From: Mesonia phycicola
Lineage (GTDB): Bacteria > Bacteroidota > Bacteroidia > Flavobacteriales > Flavobacteriaceae
Direction: 5' to 3'
DNA: 64,000 nt
Assembly: GCF_900141885.1 (NCBI RefSeq)
Contig: NZ_FQYY01000004.1
Span: 187,277-251,276, forward strand
Made by a program: the position numbers and the translations under genes. The notes beneath the pieces are model-generated. The model did not search any database. It worked only from the letters and a program-made list of their open reading frames with translations, and had not been told where the DNA came from. Shown here piece after piece: positions 1 through 12,014 of the stretch. The first letter of the stretch is position 1; every line of letters starts with the position of its first letter.

Positions 1-654
1 CTCCGTAATTTTGCACACATTGTATCTCATAACCTTAGATCACACAGTGGAGGCATATTAGCGATGCTTAGTTTAATACAATTAGAAAAACCAGAACTTA
101 CAGATAATGAATTGTTTACACTCTTAAATTCTGGAGCAGAAAATTTAAGAAAAACAGTGGAAGATTTAACTGAAATTGTAAAAATAAATTTAACTCAAAT
201 TAATACCTCTACTATAAAACTTCATGAAATAATTGAAAAAAATATTGAGAGTTTAAGTATACAAATAGAAGAAACAAATTTTAAAATTATAAACAATGTA
301 GACCAAAACTTAACTATAAAAGGTCTTCCTGCATATATTGATAGTATTGTACTCAATATAATTACTAATTCTATAAAATACAGAGACCAAGAAAAAGCTA
401 GTTATTTAAAAATTTTTACTACTACAGACAAAGATATGATTACCATATACTTTGAAGATAATGGTCTAGGTATAGATTTAAAAAAACACGGAGACAAGCT
501 TTTTGGTATGTACAAAACCTTTCACCATCATGACGACTCTAGAGGTGTAGGTTTGTTTATCACTAAAAATCAAATAGAAAGTATGGGAGGAAAAATAAGC
601 CTAAAAAGTCAAGTTAATACAGGCACAACATTTAAAGTAAAATTACCAAAATGA
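1..654 (+). CDS. Sensor histidine kinase, 3' part only (gene starts before the window)
   Basis: The reading frame is open from base 1, so the window holds only the C-terminal part of the kinase. The first residues contain a HisKA H-box (HIVSHNLR), with the likely phosphoacceptor histidine encoded at 28-30. The ATP-binding domain follows: an N-box (NIITNSIKYRD), a G1 box (EDNGLGID) and a G2-type box (GVGLFI) before the stop. A start at base 64 is possible on paper but would cut off the H-box, so I reject it. The stop overlaps the start of the next gene (ATGA), a classic sign of a co-translated kinase/regulator pair. The input signal cannot be judged because the sensor part is missing. Confidence 0.9.
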   Translation, partial: LRNFAHIVSHNLRSHSGGILAMLSLIQLEKPELTDNELFTLLNSGAENLRKTVEDLTEIVKINLTQINTSTIKLHEIIEKNIESLSIQIEETNFKIINNVDQNLTIKGLPAYIDSIVLNIITNSIKYRDQEKASYLKIFTTTDKDMITIYFEDNGLGIDLKKHGDKLFGMYKTFHHHDDSRGVGLFITKNQIESMGGKISLKSQVNTGTTFKVKLPK

Positions 655-1055
655 AAAATATAGACTTAGCTTGCATTGTAGAAGATGACCCAATGCACTT
701 ATTCATCACTAAAAAATACATTGAATTATCTGGTTTTGTTGAAAAAATACTAGTTTGTAAAAACGGAAAAGAAGCTTATGATACGTTAAAAGCTATGTTT
801 TTAAATAGTGAAACATTACCAGAAATTATATTTTTAGATTTAAATATGCCTATTTGGGATGGATGGCAATTTTTAGATGAATTTACAAAAATACCTATCC
901 CCGAAAATCAAAGTATCACAATTTATATATTAACATCTTCTAATAATGAAGAAGATTTTAAAAAAGCTAAAAAGTATAGTTTAAATAGTAATTACTTAGT
1001 AAAACCTATTGAGCAAGATCAATTAAAAGATATTTTATCTGAATTTGTAAAATAA
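651..1055 (+). CDS. Single-domain response regulator (CheY-like receiver)
   Basis: A stand-alone receiver domain of 134 residues with no output domain. Visible hallmarks are the acidic pocket (E11, D12, D13), the phosphoacceptor D63 in FLDLNMPIWDGW, the switch residues T95/S96 in ILTSS and the conserved K118 in VKPI. It overlaps the upstream kinase gene by four bases, so the kinase is its probable phosphodonor. Flavobacteria often carry such short receivers next to PAS-type kinases; they are thought to act through protein-protein contacts or phosphorelay. The specific target here is unknown. Confidence 0.9.
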   Translation: MKNIDLACIVEDDPMHLFITKKYIELSGFVEKILVCKNGKEAYDTLKAMFLNSETLPEIIFLDLNMPIWDGWQFLDEFTKIPIPENQSITIYILTSSNNEEDFKKAKKYSLNSNYLVKPIEQDQLKDILSEFVK

Positions 1056-1130
1056 ACAATTCTTACTTTTTTAATCATTTTTTATATACTTGGTTATATT
1101 AAATTTTACAAAGTATAACTCTCTTATTTA

Positions 1131-1165
1131 ATTACCTTACTATTACCTATTAGTAGTAAGGTAAT
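1131..1165 (+). terminator. Hairpin after the response regulator
   Basis: A perfect 12-bp stem (1131-1142 with 1154-1165) with an 11-nt loop lies about 75 bases past the response regulator stop. It lacks a clear T-run, so it may be a weak terminator or an mRNA-stabilising hairpin. Confidence 0.45.
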
Positions 1166-1188
1166 TGCTATTTAATGATGCAAAGTAA

Positions 1189-1524
1189 TTATTCTTCCCA
1201 ATCTAATACCAGTTTTGGCATTTTTGTTCTAGTGTTTAAATTTATATCTTGAAGTTGAGCTACCTCATTTCTAAACCACTTAGAAAAATTTGAATCGTCA
1301 TTTTTAAAGTTTAGCATGAAATTTTCATCTTTTGCTTCTGTATAAACTACCACATCATAACCTTTTGTTGTTTCTTGTAAATACCAACTTTCTTTAGTTA
1401 CCCCAATACGAGCGTGCATAGCTGTAAACTCATGTTTTCTTGTAGTATTTACTTCTTTTGCAAAATTTAACCACTTTTCTACTTTATCTTTAAGAATAGG
1501 AAAACTATAAGCAAACTTTTTCAT
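1189..1524 (-). CDS. Small protein of unknown function
   Basis: I do not recognise the family. The 111-residue product has no signal peptide and no membrane segment, and it is rich in charged and aromatic residues (for example a KWLNFAKEV segment near the N-terminus and LVLDWEE at the very end), which suggests a small soluble alpha/beta protein. It starts with a normal ATG and stands alone: the pgi operon terminator lies between it and the upstream gene on the same strand, and the two-component pair on its other side runs convergently. It looks like a real gene because of its normal length, start and composition, but no role can be assigned. Confidence 0.6.
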   Translation of the reverse strand: MKKFAYSFPILKDKVEKWLNFAKEVNTTRKHEFTAMHARIGVTKESWYLQETTKGYDVVVYTEAKDENFMLNFKNDDSNFSKWFRNEVAQLQDINLNTRTKMPKLVLDWEE

Positions 1525-1564
1525 GAGATTAATTTTATTATTAATACTAAGTTATAAAAATCAA

Positions 1565-1595
1565 AAAGCCGAGTTAAACAACTCGGCTTTTTTTA
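1565..1595 (-). terminator. Rho-independent terminator of the pfkA-gapA-kinase-pgi operon
   Basis: Perfect 11-bp stem (1565-1575 with 1580-1590) around a 4-nt loop, with T-runs on either strand. It sits directly after the pgi stop on the minus strand. Confidence 0.85.
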
Positions 1596-1613
1596 AATTA
1601 AAAAAATTTTTAT

Positions 1614-3248
1614 TTAAGATAGATAAGCTTTAAGTAAGCTTTGCGTAGAAGCATCTTGAGGTTTAGAAAAATCTTTTGTCTCTAATTGCTTTAAAATTCC
1701 GCTAGCTAACTGTTTACCTAACTCTACACCCCATTGATCGTAACTAAATATATTCCAGATTACTCCTTGCACAAATAATTTGTGCTCGTACAGCGCAATT
1801 AAGCTACCTAAACTTTCTGGAGTTAGCTCATCAATTAGTAAAGTATTAGTAGGCTTATTTCCTTCAAAAACTTTAAAAGGTTTTAAGGTTGCTGCCTTTT
1901 CTGCATCCATATCTTTTAGCTCTTCTTCTACTTGCGCAGGAGTTTTACCCTTTAGTAAAGCTTCTGTTTGTGCAAAAAAGTTAGCCATTAATTTATCTTG
2001 GTGCTCTCTATTACCGTGTAAAGACTTTTTAAAGCCAACAAAATCACACGGAATAAGTTTAGTACCTTGATGAATTAGTTGAAAAAAGGCATGTTGTGAG
2101 TTAGTTCCTGGTTCTCCCCAAACAATTGTTCCTGTTTGATAAGATATTTTATTTCCGTCACGAGATACGCTTTTACCGTTGCTTTCCATAATACCTTGTT
2201 GTAAATAAGGTACTAATTTTTGTAAATATTGTGAGTAAGGAATAATAGCTTCTGTTTCGGCATCAAAAAAGTTATTGTACCAAATACTTAATAGCGCTAA
2301 CGTTACGGGAATATTATCTTTAAAATCAGTTGTTTTAAAATGCTCGTCCATTTTACCTGCACCGTTTAATAAGCTTTGAAAATTATCAAAACCTACCGCA
2401 CAAGCTATAGATAAACCTACGGCACTCCATAAAGAGAAACGACCACCAACCCAATTCCACATAGGGAAAATGTTTTGATCTGCTATACCAAATTCTTTTA
2501 CACTTTCTAAGTTAGTAGAAACAGCTACAAAATGTTTTGCGACATCTTCTTGTGAAGCTGACTCTAAAAACCATTTTCTTGCTGTAGTAGCATTAGTTAT
2601 GGTTTCTTGAGTGGTAAAAGTTTTAGAAACTATTAAAAATAAAGTAGTTTCTGGATTTAGATCTTTAATGGTTTCCATCACGTGGTCACCATCTACATTA
2701 GATATAAAGTGAACACCTAAATGATTTCTGTAAAATTTTAATGAATCTACTACCATTTGCGGACCTAAATCACTACCACCAATACCTATGTTGACTACAT
2801 CTGTAATGGTTTTACCGGTATAACCTTTCCATTCTCCAGAAATAACTTCTTCAGAAAAAATTTTTATCTTCTGAAGAGTTTCTTCTACTTCTTTAGGCTT
2901 GTTAGAACCTCTAAGAGCTGTATGAAGAACTTCTCTACCTTCTGTTTGGTTAATTTTATCACCGTTGAATTGTTTCTCTATAGCATCTTTCAATTCAACT
3001 TCGTTAGCCAATTCTAACAATAAATCTTTAGTAGTAGAATTGATTCTATTTTTAGAATAATCTACTAGAAAGTTATTCCATTTCAATTGAAATTTATCTG
3101 CTCTTGAAGTATCTTCAGCAAAAAAATCGACCATTTTCTGGTCTTTAATCTCCTGATAATGTTTTTCTAGCTTTCCCCATGCTTTGGTAGCAGTAGGATT
3201 TATTGTTTTAAGTGGCATATTATAAAACGTTTTTTCTGTAATGTTCAA
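1614..3248 (-). CDS. pgi: Glucose-6-phosphate isomerase
   Basis: Interconverts glucose-6-phosphate and fructose-6-phosphate in the cytosol. The 544-residue length fits the long bacterial/eukaryotic PGI class. Family signatures are visible: [12 protein letters not shown] near residue 155, the [12 protein letters not shown] signature near residue 268, and MESNGKSV with the catalytic glutamate near residue 355. It is the last gene of a minus-strand operon and its start lies 29 bases inside the preceding sugar-kinase gene, so the two are probably translationally coupled. In this context it takes glucose-6-phosphate from maltodextrin breakdown into glycolysis. Confidence 0.97.
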   Translation of the reverse strand: MNITEKTFYNMPLKTINPTATKAWGKLEKHYQEIKDQKMVDFFAEDTSRADKFQLKWNNFLVDYSKNRINSTTKDLLLELANEVELKDAIEKQFNGDKINQTEGREVLHTALRGSNKPKEVEETLQKIKIFSEEVISGEWKGYTGKTITDVVNIGIGGSDLGPQMVVDSLKFYRNHLGVHFISNVDGDHVMETIKDLNPETTLFLIVSKTFTTQETITNATTARKWFLESASQEDVAKHFVAVSTNLESVKEFGIADQNIFPMWNWVGGRFSLWSAVGLSIACAVGFDNFQSLLNGAGKMDEHFKTTDFKDNIPVTLALLSIWYNNFFDAETEAIIPYSQYLQKLVPYLQQGIMESNGKSVSRDGNKISYQTGTIVWGEPGTNSQHAFFQLIHQGTKLIPCDFVGFKKSLHGNREHQDKLMANFFAQTEALLKGKTPAQVEEELKDMDAEKAATLKPFKVFEGNKPTNTLLIDELTPESLGSLIALYEHKLFVQGVIWNIFSYDQWGVELGKQLASGILKQLETKDFSKPQDASTQSLLKAYLS

Positions 3249-4071
3249 TTAACCCATCTATTGGTCTTCTTATCACATTACCTAACTCTAAACTATAAGG
3301 TTTCATTGCGTCTTCTATAATTTCTTTAGAGAAATGCGCTATAGAACCTACAAAGTGAATAGGTACATTTTGTGATTCTTTAAAACAAAGTACTCTGTTT
3401 TCTATAAACTTTTTCATCCCTTCTGAGATAAGTTTATAAAAATAACCGTTTACTTCATCACTGGTAAAGATAAATTCAGCAAAATGAGCTAAATAAGTGT
3501 TAGGGTTATCTTCTTTGTATAAGTTACGCTTAATTTCATCTGCATCAAGATTAAAGCGTTCTTCAAATTCTTGTGCCAGTTTTATTGGCATACGTTGATA
3601 ATAATAATCTCTTATCAATCGTTTTCCAAAGTAATTTCCGCTAGCTTCATCCATTAAGATGTAGCCTAAAGAATCTACTACCATACGTGTTTGTTTACCA
3701 TCAAAAAAACAACTATTAGAACCTGTACCAAGTATACAAACTATACCAGGTTCATTTGTAACTGCGTAAGATGCAGCTACCATATCTTCTCTAACATTTA
3801 CTTCTGCGTTAGGAAAATAGTTACTTAATATTTGCTTTAAATTTTCACTTGGTAATTTAGTACCGCAACCAGCACCATAAAAACCTACGTGGGTAATTTT
3901 ATCTTTTACTTTGGCAAGATCTTCATTTTCCATAATACGGTTTTCAAGAAGATCTGTCTTGAAAACCGCTGGATTTAAACCTTTTGTTCGTGTTTTTAGT
4001 TTTTGCTCTCCATTGCTGTCAAGTAAAATCCAATCACACTTTGTAGAGCCTCCATCTGCTATTAATAACAT
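3220..4071 (-). CDS. BadF/BadG-type sugar kinase (N-acetylglucosamine kinase-like)
   Basis: A 283-residue member of the ASKHA (actin/hexokinase fold) superfamily, BadF/BadG/BcrA ATPase branch, whose characterised sugar members phosphorylate N-acetylglucosamine or glucosamine. The phosphate-1 loop is at the very N-terminus ([10 protein letters not shown]) and the second nucleotide loop is [11 protein letters not shown] near residue 113. It lies between gapA (6 bases away) and pgi (29-base overlap), so it is produced together with glycolytic enzymes. That placement, beside a locus whose maltose phosphorylase releases free glucose, makes a glucokinase role an attractive inference; the sequence alone does not settle the substrate. 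Confidence 0.8.
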   Translation of the reverse strand: MLLIADGGSTKCDWILLDSNGEQKLKTRTKGLNPAVFKTDLLENRIMENEDLAKVKDKITHVGFYGAGCGTKLPSENLKQILSNYFPNAEVNVREDMVAASYAVTNEPGIVCILGTGSNSCFFDGKQTRMVVDSLGYILMDEASGNYFGKRLIRDYYYQRMPIKLAQEFEERFNLDADEIKRNLYKEDNPNTYLAHFAEFIFTSDEVNGYFYKLISEGMKKFIENRVLCFKESQNVPIHFVGSIAHFSKEIIEDAMKPYSLELGNVIRRPIDGLIEHYRKNVL

Positions 4072-4077
4072 AGCTAA

Positions 4078-5097
<1,020 letters not shown>

Positions 5098-6084
5098 TTA
5101 AATTGAAGTTATATCTGCCACCCTTCTTAAGTCAATATCAATTTCATTTTCTCCTGAAATTGCCAAATCGAAAGGCACAAATGTTATTTTTTTATCTTTT
5201 ATACCAACCATGATATCTTTTTTACCATCTATTAATGCATCTACTGCACCAATACCAAGCCTACTAGCTAAAACACGATCGTAACAACTAGGAGACCCCC
5301 CTCTTTGTATGTGACCTAAAACAGTTACTCTTACCTCGTAGTCTTCTAGGTTGGTTTCTATAAATTCTGCTAATTCAAATATATTTTTACCTATTTGGTC
5401 ACCTTCTGCAACCACAATAATACTTGATGTTTTACCAGATTTTCTACTTCTTTTTAGCGACTCTAAAAGTCTATCTGTTCCCAAATTTTCTTCAGGAATT
5501 AAGATTTCTTCTGCGCCAGCACCAATACCTGCATTTAATGCAATATCTCCTGCGTCACGCCCCATTACTTCTACTAAAAAAAGTCTGTTGTGAGAGTTTG
5601 CGGTATCTCTAATTTTATCTATTGCTTCAACCACTGTATTTAATGCTGTGTCGTAACCAATAGTATAATCTGTACCACGTATATCATTATCTATAGTACC
5701 TGGAATACCTATAATAGGAAAATTATGTTCTTTATTGAAAATAGTGGCACCAGTAAATGTACCGTCTCCTCCTATTACCACCAAAGCATCAATTTCTTGA
5801 GAAAGAAGATTTTCATAGGCTTTTGCTCTACCTTTTTCGGTCATAAACATTCTTGACCTTGCAGATTTTAAAAAGGTACCGCCTCTATTAATAATATTTC
5901 TTACAGATCTTGCATTAAGTTCTTCAAAATCATTATCAATCAAACCTTGATAACCTCTAAAAACACCTGTACATTTTATTTTGTGATATGCACAAGCTCG
6001 AACTACTGCACGTATGCCGGCATTCATACCTGGAGCATCACCCCCTGAAGTTAGAACACCAATATTCTTAATTTTTTGTTCCAT
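5098..6084 (-). CDS. pfkA: ATP-dependent 6-phosphofructokinase
   Basis: Phosphorylates fructose-6-phosphate to fructose-1,6-bisphosphate. Family motifs are GVLTSGGDAPGMNAG at the N-terminus, the nucleotide loop GGDGTFTG, and the catalytic segment PGTIDNDIRGTD. The glycine after the first part of GGDGT is the type usually seen in ATP-using enzymes. I place the start at the ATG at 6084; an in-frame TTG nine bases further upstream is possible but less likely. First gene of the glycolytic operon, with an AAAACGTTTT palindrome about 50 bases upstream. Confidence 0.95.
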   Translation of the reverse strand: MEQKIKNIGVLTSGGDAPGMNAGIRAVVRACAYHKIKCTGVFRGYQGLIDNDFEELNARSVRNIINRGGTFLKSARSRMFMTEKGRAKAYENLLSQEIDALVVIGGDGTFTGATIFNKEHNFPIIGIPGTIDNDIRGTDYTIGYDTALNTVVEAIDKIRDTANSHNRLFLVEVMGRDAGDIALNAGIGAGAEEILIPEENLGTDRLLESLKRSRKSGKTSSIIVVAEGDQIGKNIFELAEFIETNLEDYEVRVTVLGHIQRGGSPSCYDRVLASRLGIGAVDALIDGKKDIMVGIKDKKITFVPFDLAISGENEIDIDLRRVADITSI

Positions 6085-6136
6085 AGTTACCAAAAATATT
6101 TGAATTTTATGATAAAACCTAATAGATTAAAAGGCT

Positions 6137-6146
6137 AAAACGTTTT
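6137..6146. promoter_or_regulatory. Palindrome AAAACGTTTT upstream of pfkA (possible LacI-family operator)
   Basis: A perfect 10-bp palindrome with a central CG, the usual centre of LacI-family operators, lies about 50 bases before the pfkA start. A related AAAACGTT occurs near 17789 in front of the lacI-type gene and susC. Binding is inference only. Confidence 0.35.
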
Positions 6147-6164
6147 CTGTTAATAACTAGATTA

Positions 6165-6195
6165 AAAAAGCCCCAATAAAAGGGGCTTTTTTTTA
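6165..6195 (-). terminator. Rho-independent terminator after the GH13 lipoprotein gene
   Basis: 10-bp stem (6165-6174 with 6182-6191) with a GGGGC/GCCCC core and T-run on the minus strand, just past the stop at 6213. Confidence 0.85.
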
Positions 6196-6212
6196 TGATA
6201 TTAAGATTTTGT

Positions 6213-7667
6213 TTATTTCAAAATGTGATATTCCCAAGGTAACATCTTGATTTTTTTATTATTCTTAATGGTTAAGGTTTTGTTATTTTCCATATAGTCT
6301 TTAAAATCTCCTTCAAGATTTAGTTCTACTTCTACTTCATTTTCGGTGACATTTGCAATATAAATTATGGTTTCTTTTCCTTTAGTTCTTTTAAATGAAA
6401 TAACTTTTTTAGGAGAAGAATTTTCTACCACTTCATAACTTGCTGGCTGCTCTCCAGTACTTAGGGCTTTGCTGTTATTTTTAAGCTGTCCTAATTTTTT
6501 GTACACAGAAAACATCTTATTGGTTTCTTTATAAATCGTGTCCTTTTCAAAAAAACGCAGGCGTTTATCCATATCATATTCTTGACCAGAATAAATTAAC
6601 GGCATTCCTGGCGCCATAAAACTCAGTGCTGCAAAGGTTTCTACTCCACCTTTTAATCTTTCGCTTACTGTTCCATTCCAAGAGTTTTCATCGTGATTAG
6701 AAGTAAAATTCATTAAAAGATGTTCTTTCTTATACTTTTCTTGTACTTCTTTCATTTTCTCTTCCCAGGCTTCAGCTGTTAATTTACCCTGCGCAATTTT
6801 ATTCATCTCATGATGCAAATCCCAACCGTAAACCATATTGAATAAATTATTCTCCATTAACTCCGGTTGCCAAGCTTCGGCCAACATAAATACGTTTTTC
6901 TCTGCACGTAATTGCGGGATAGCTTGCTCCCAGAAATTTGTTGGTACATTGTTAGCAACATCACATCTAAAACCATCAATATTTTCTTCTTTAATCCAAT
7001 AAATCATATCTGCAATCATTTCTTTGCGCATTTCTGGATTATCGTAATTTAAATCGGCTACATCATCCCAGCCCCAAGATTCACCCGTTTCTGGATTAAT
7101 TGGGTCGATAATTTCTCCGTTTTCATTTTGCGTGTAATAATCTGGGTGTTGCTCTATCCAAACGTGATCCCAACCGGTATGGTTAGGCACCCAATCTAAA
7201 ATGACATAAATATCATTTTCGTGAGCGGTTTTTACCAATTTTCTAAAGTCTTCTTTGGTTCCAAATTCTGGATTTACTGCTGTGTAATCTGAAATTGCAT
7301 AATAACTCCCTAAGATCTTTTCACGCTCATTTGGATCTTCAATATCTTCTGCAAACTTTCCGTTGGCAGATTTCTTTTTCACCTGAGAAATAGGATAAAT
7401 AGGCATTACCCAAAGAATTTTAACGCCCATTTCTTTTAACTTCGGAATATCTTTAGTGAACGCCTCAAAACTTCCTTCGGGTGAATATTGACGAATATTA
7501 GCTTCATAAATCACCGCATTCTCCATCATTTCATCTTGAAATGGTACAATGCTTTCTTTAACTTCTTCAGTCGCTACTGAAGCTTCGTCTGTTGAAATTG
7601 CTTGCTTGTTGTCTTTACAACTTATGAATAAAGCCAACGCACTGACTAGAATTAATTTTTTTTTCAT
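6213..7667 (-). CDS. GH13 alpha-amylase family lipoprotein
   Basis: A 484-residue glycoside hydrolase family 13 enzyme, probably an alpha-glucan or maltodextrin hydrolase. The N-terminus is a lipoprotein signal (hydrophobic stretch ending in FISCKD), so it is membrane-anchored, in the periplasm or at the surface. The TIM-barrel motifs are complete: VPNHTG, the nucleophile in GFRCDVANNV, the acid/base in MLAEAWQ, and SNHDENSW. It ends the minus-strand starch gene set, about 120 bases after the GH13 gene at 7790-9655, with its own terminator. Just before the start codon, the minus strand reads AAATATAAGTAA, similar to the repeated element at 16546 and 17861. Exact specificity is not predictable. 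Confidence 0.92.
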   Translation of the reverse strand: MKKKLILVSALALFISCKDNKQAISTDEASVATEEVKESIVPFQDEMMENAVIYEANIRQYSPEGSFEAFTKDIPKLKEMGVKILWVMPIYPISQVKKKSANGKFAEDIEDPNEREKILGSYYAISDYTAVNPEFGTKEDFRKLVKTAHENDIYVILDWVPNHTGWDHVWIEQHPDYYTQNENGEIIDPINPETGESWGWDDVADLNYDNPEMRKEMIADMIYWIKEENIDGFRCDVANNVPTNFWEQAIPQLRAEKNVFMLAEAWQPELMENNLFNMVYGWDLHHEMNKIAQGKLTAEAWEEKMKEVQEKYKKEHLLMNFTSNHDENSWNGTVSERLKGGVETFAALSFMAPGMPLIYSGQEYDMDKRLRFFEKDTIYKETNKMFSVYKKLGQLKNNSKALSTGEQPASYEVVENSSPKKVISFKRTKGKETIIYIANVTENEVEVELNLEGDFKDYMENNKTLTIKNNKKIKMLPWEYHILK

Positions 7668-7756
7668 TTTACTTATATTTTTTTTCAGAACTACAAGATT
7701 TTTGAAAGCTTGTAGTTAATAGGTTCAATTCAATCTCAACAATTCATTAAATTGAT

Positions 7757-7784
7757 GAGATGCCGAATTAAATTCGGCATGATG
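7757..7784. repeat. REP-like palindrome (GAGAT-stem-loop-stem-GATG form)
   Basis: Ten-bp perfect arms (7760-7769 and 7771-7780) framed by GAG on the left and GATG on the right. The same framing (GAG...GACG) occurs at 11960-11987. It lies in the gap between two GH13 genes; the only T-run is on the plus strand, so it is not a standard terminator for the minus-strand gene it follows. Confidence 0.55.
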
Positions 7785-7789
7785 TTTTT

Positions 7790-9655
7790 TTATAATTGAA
7801 TTACCATTGGTGTTTTACCGGCAATACTTAGTTTTTCTTTTAGCTGAAGTTGTTTTCCGCTTAACACTTCTTTTCCGCTAGAAATTCCGTTTAAATTTTC
7901 TTGAAAACGGTTTAAATCTAAGTTTTGTTCTTCTTCATTATTATTCAAAATCACCATCACTTTATCGTCTGCTAATTCACGGAAATACACGTAAACATTA
8001 TTTTCTGGCAAGTAATGCGTTAATTTTCCTTCGTGAATTGCTTTTGAATTTTTTCTGAAACTCAGTAATTTCTTTGTAAAACTATGGAAGTTTTCTTGCA
8101 ATTCTGTTCTTCCTGAAACTGTAAAAGCATTTTGCTCATCACCTATCCAACCTCCAGGAAAATCTTGACGAATAGCTCCATCGCCTTTTCCTTTATCGCC
8201 ACGCATCCCAATTTCTGAACCGTAATACAACTGCGGAATTCCGCGAGTCGTCGCAATTAATGTTAAACCTAACTGATAGCTATTGAAGTCTTGATCGTAA
8301 ATCTCGTTGAACCTTCCGGTATCGTGATTTTCTAGAAAAACCAATAAATTTTGAGGATTAGGATACAGAAAATCGTTGACAAAATTGCCGTACGCTTTTT
8401 GCATACCACTACCCCAACCTGCTTTTTCTTTAAAAATATTACCCATGGCATCGTGTAAGGTAAAATCCATTACCGAAGGTAAATAGGTGTTATAATTTTG
8501 TAACGCGCCTATTTTGCTATCTTTTTGCCAGTACGAAATTTGTGCCTGATTGTGTAACCAAACTTCTCCAACTATATTAAAATTAGGATATTCATCCATA
8601 ATTGCTTTGGTCCATTTCGAGATGCCTTCTTTATCGTTATAACTATAAGTATCTACGCGAAAACCGTCTAAATCGGCAAACTCGATCCACCAAATGGCAT
8701 TCTGAATTAAATACTGAACTACTAAAGGATTACTCTGATTTAAATCTGGCATTGATTTTACAAACCAGCCTTTTTCACAATACTTCGCATCGATTGCTGA
8801 AGCGTTCGGATCGTATTGAGTTTCCATTCTATAATTAGAATTAGCATAACCGGGAAACTGATGAATCCAATCGTAAGTTGGTAAATCTTTAATCATCCAA
8901 TGTTCTGCTCCCCAATGATTAGTTACATAATCCATAATGAGCTTCATATCTCGCTGATGCATTTCTTCAGCTAAACGTTGGTAATCTTCATTGCTCCCGT
9001 AACGCGGATCGATTTTATACACATCACTTTGCGCATAAGTATGGTAAGAATGTGTTTTCTCGTTATCTTCTAATAATGGCGTGCTCCAAATAGCAGTCGC
9101 TCCCAAATCTTTAATATAATCTAAATGATCAATGATTCCCTGAATATCGCCACCGTGTCTTCCTCCTTCTGCCTCTCTGTTTAATTTATCGGCTAATCCT
9201 TTTACAGAATCGTTGTTAGGATTTCCGTTAGCAAAACGATCGGGCATTAATAAATACATGACATCTGCACTAGAAAAACCTTCTCTTAATGCTGAATTTT
9301 CTTTGCGTTTTTTCAACTCATATTCCTGCGTGAATTTTACACGTTTCTTTTTTGAAAAGTTGAAATGTAAAGTTTGCGGTTGAAGATTTTTAGTTTCAAT
9401 CGTTACAAAAAGATAATTAGGATTTTCGGTTTTTACAACACCGTTAATCACCACTTCTTCTTGGGTTGAAACGGAATATTCTGCGATATTTTTTCCGTAG
9501 AAAAGAATTTCAATTTCTGAAGTTTCCATATCTGCCCACCAAAAAGGCGGTTCTACACGTTCTATTTGCGCATTTAGTTCCGTAGAAAAAATATTCAGTA
9601 GTAAAAATAAACTAAAGAATATTGAAGCTTTTTGAAAAAATGAATTGATTTTCAT
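7790..9655 (-). CDS. GH13 cyclomaltodextrinase/neopullulanase-like enzyme (SusA-type)
   Basis: A 621-residue GH13 enzyme with a signal peptide (residues about 1-29) and no lipobox cysteine, so probably periplasmic. Residues about 30-120 form an N-terminal Ig-like domain of the cyclomaltodextrinase type, followed by the barrel. Motifs seen: MDYVTNHWG, nucleophile in GFRVDTYSYND, acid/base in IVGEVWLHN, and FLENHDTGRF. In Bacteroides the equivalent SusA trims imported maltooligosaccharides in the periplasm, and the location next to a GH97 gene (SusB partner) supports that role. A strong terminator (9681-9709) separates it from the GH97 gene upstream, so it may have its own promoter. Confidence 0.92.
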   Translation of the reverse strand: MKINSFFQKASIFFSLFLLLNIFSTELNAQIERVEPPFWWADMETSEIEILFYGKNIAEYSVSTQEEVVINGVVKTENPNYLFVTIETKNLQPQTLHFNFSKKKRVKFTQEYELKKRKENSALREGFSSADVMYLLMPDRFANGNPNNDSVKGLADKLNREAEGGRHGGDIQGIIDHLDYIKDLGATAIWSTPLLEDNEKTHSYHTYAQSDVYKIDPRYGSNEDYQRLAEEMHQRDMKLIMDYVTNHWGAEHWMIKDLPTYDWIHQFPGYANSNYRMETQYDPNASAIDAKYCEKGWFVKSMPDLNQSNPLVVQYLIQNAIWWIEFADLDGFRVDTYSYNDKEGISKWTKAIMDEYPNFNIVGEVWLHNQAQISYWQKDSKIGALQNYNTYLPSVMDFTLHDAMGNIFKEKAGWGSGMQKAYGNFVNDFLYPNPQNLLVFLENHDTGRFNEIYDQDFNSYQLGLTLIATTRGIPQLYYGSEIGMRGDKGKGDGAIRQDFPGGWIGDEQNAFTVSGRTELQENFHSFTKKLLSFRKNSKAIHEGKLTHYLPENNVYVYFRELADDKVMVILNNNEEEQNLDLNRFQENLNGISSGKEVLSGKQLQLKEKLSIAGKTPMVIQL

Positions 9656-9672
9656 ACGTAGTTTCAGAGGTT

Positions 9673-9709
9673 AAAAAAAACGTCATCTTAAAATATGTTT
9701 AAGATGACG
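9673..9709 (-). terminator. Rho-independent terminator after the GH97 gene
   Basis: Perfect 12-bp arms (9681-9692 and 9698-9709) with a 5-nt loop, followed on the minus strand by eight Ts. The arms read CGTCATC...GATGACG, which resembles the ends of the REP-like elements at 7757 and 11960. Confidence 0.85.
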
Positions 9710-9718
9710 TTTAAATAA

Positions 9719-11857
<2,139 letters not shown>

Positions 11858-11959
11858 TTATTGTAAACTTTTTTCTATCGTCGTTCTGAGCTTGATTAAC
11901 AACGTTATATCTTCGATTTCAGGGTCTTCATCATCAACATTCTTTTTTCAATACTGTAT

Positions 11960-11987
11960 GAGATTCCGTGTCAAGCACGGAATGACG
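11960..11987. repeat. REP-like palindrome (GAGAT-stem-loop-stem-GACG form)
   Basis: Arms ATTCCGTG (11963-11970) and CACGGAAT (11976-11983) inside the frame GAG...GACG, matching the design of the 7757-7784 element. About 90 bases further left (11875-11890) is a fragment CGTCGTTCTGAGCTTG that looks like a decayed copy. Confidence 0.55.
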
Positions 11988-12014
11988 AAAATTCAAATTT
12001 TAAAAAATTTATAG

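Noticed and set aside
1780-2070. 96-codon plus-strand frame opposite pgi
   Set aside because: Antisense to conserved pgi coding sequence with no gene-like features.
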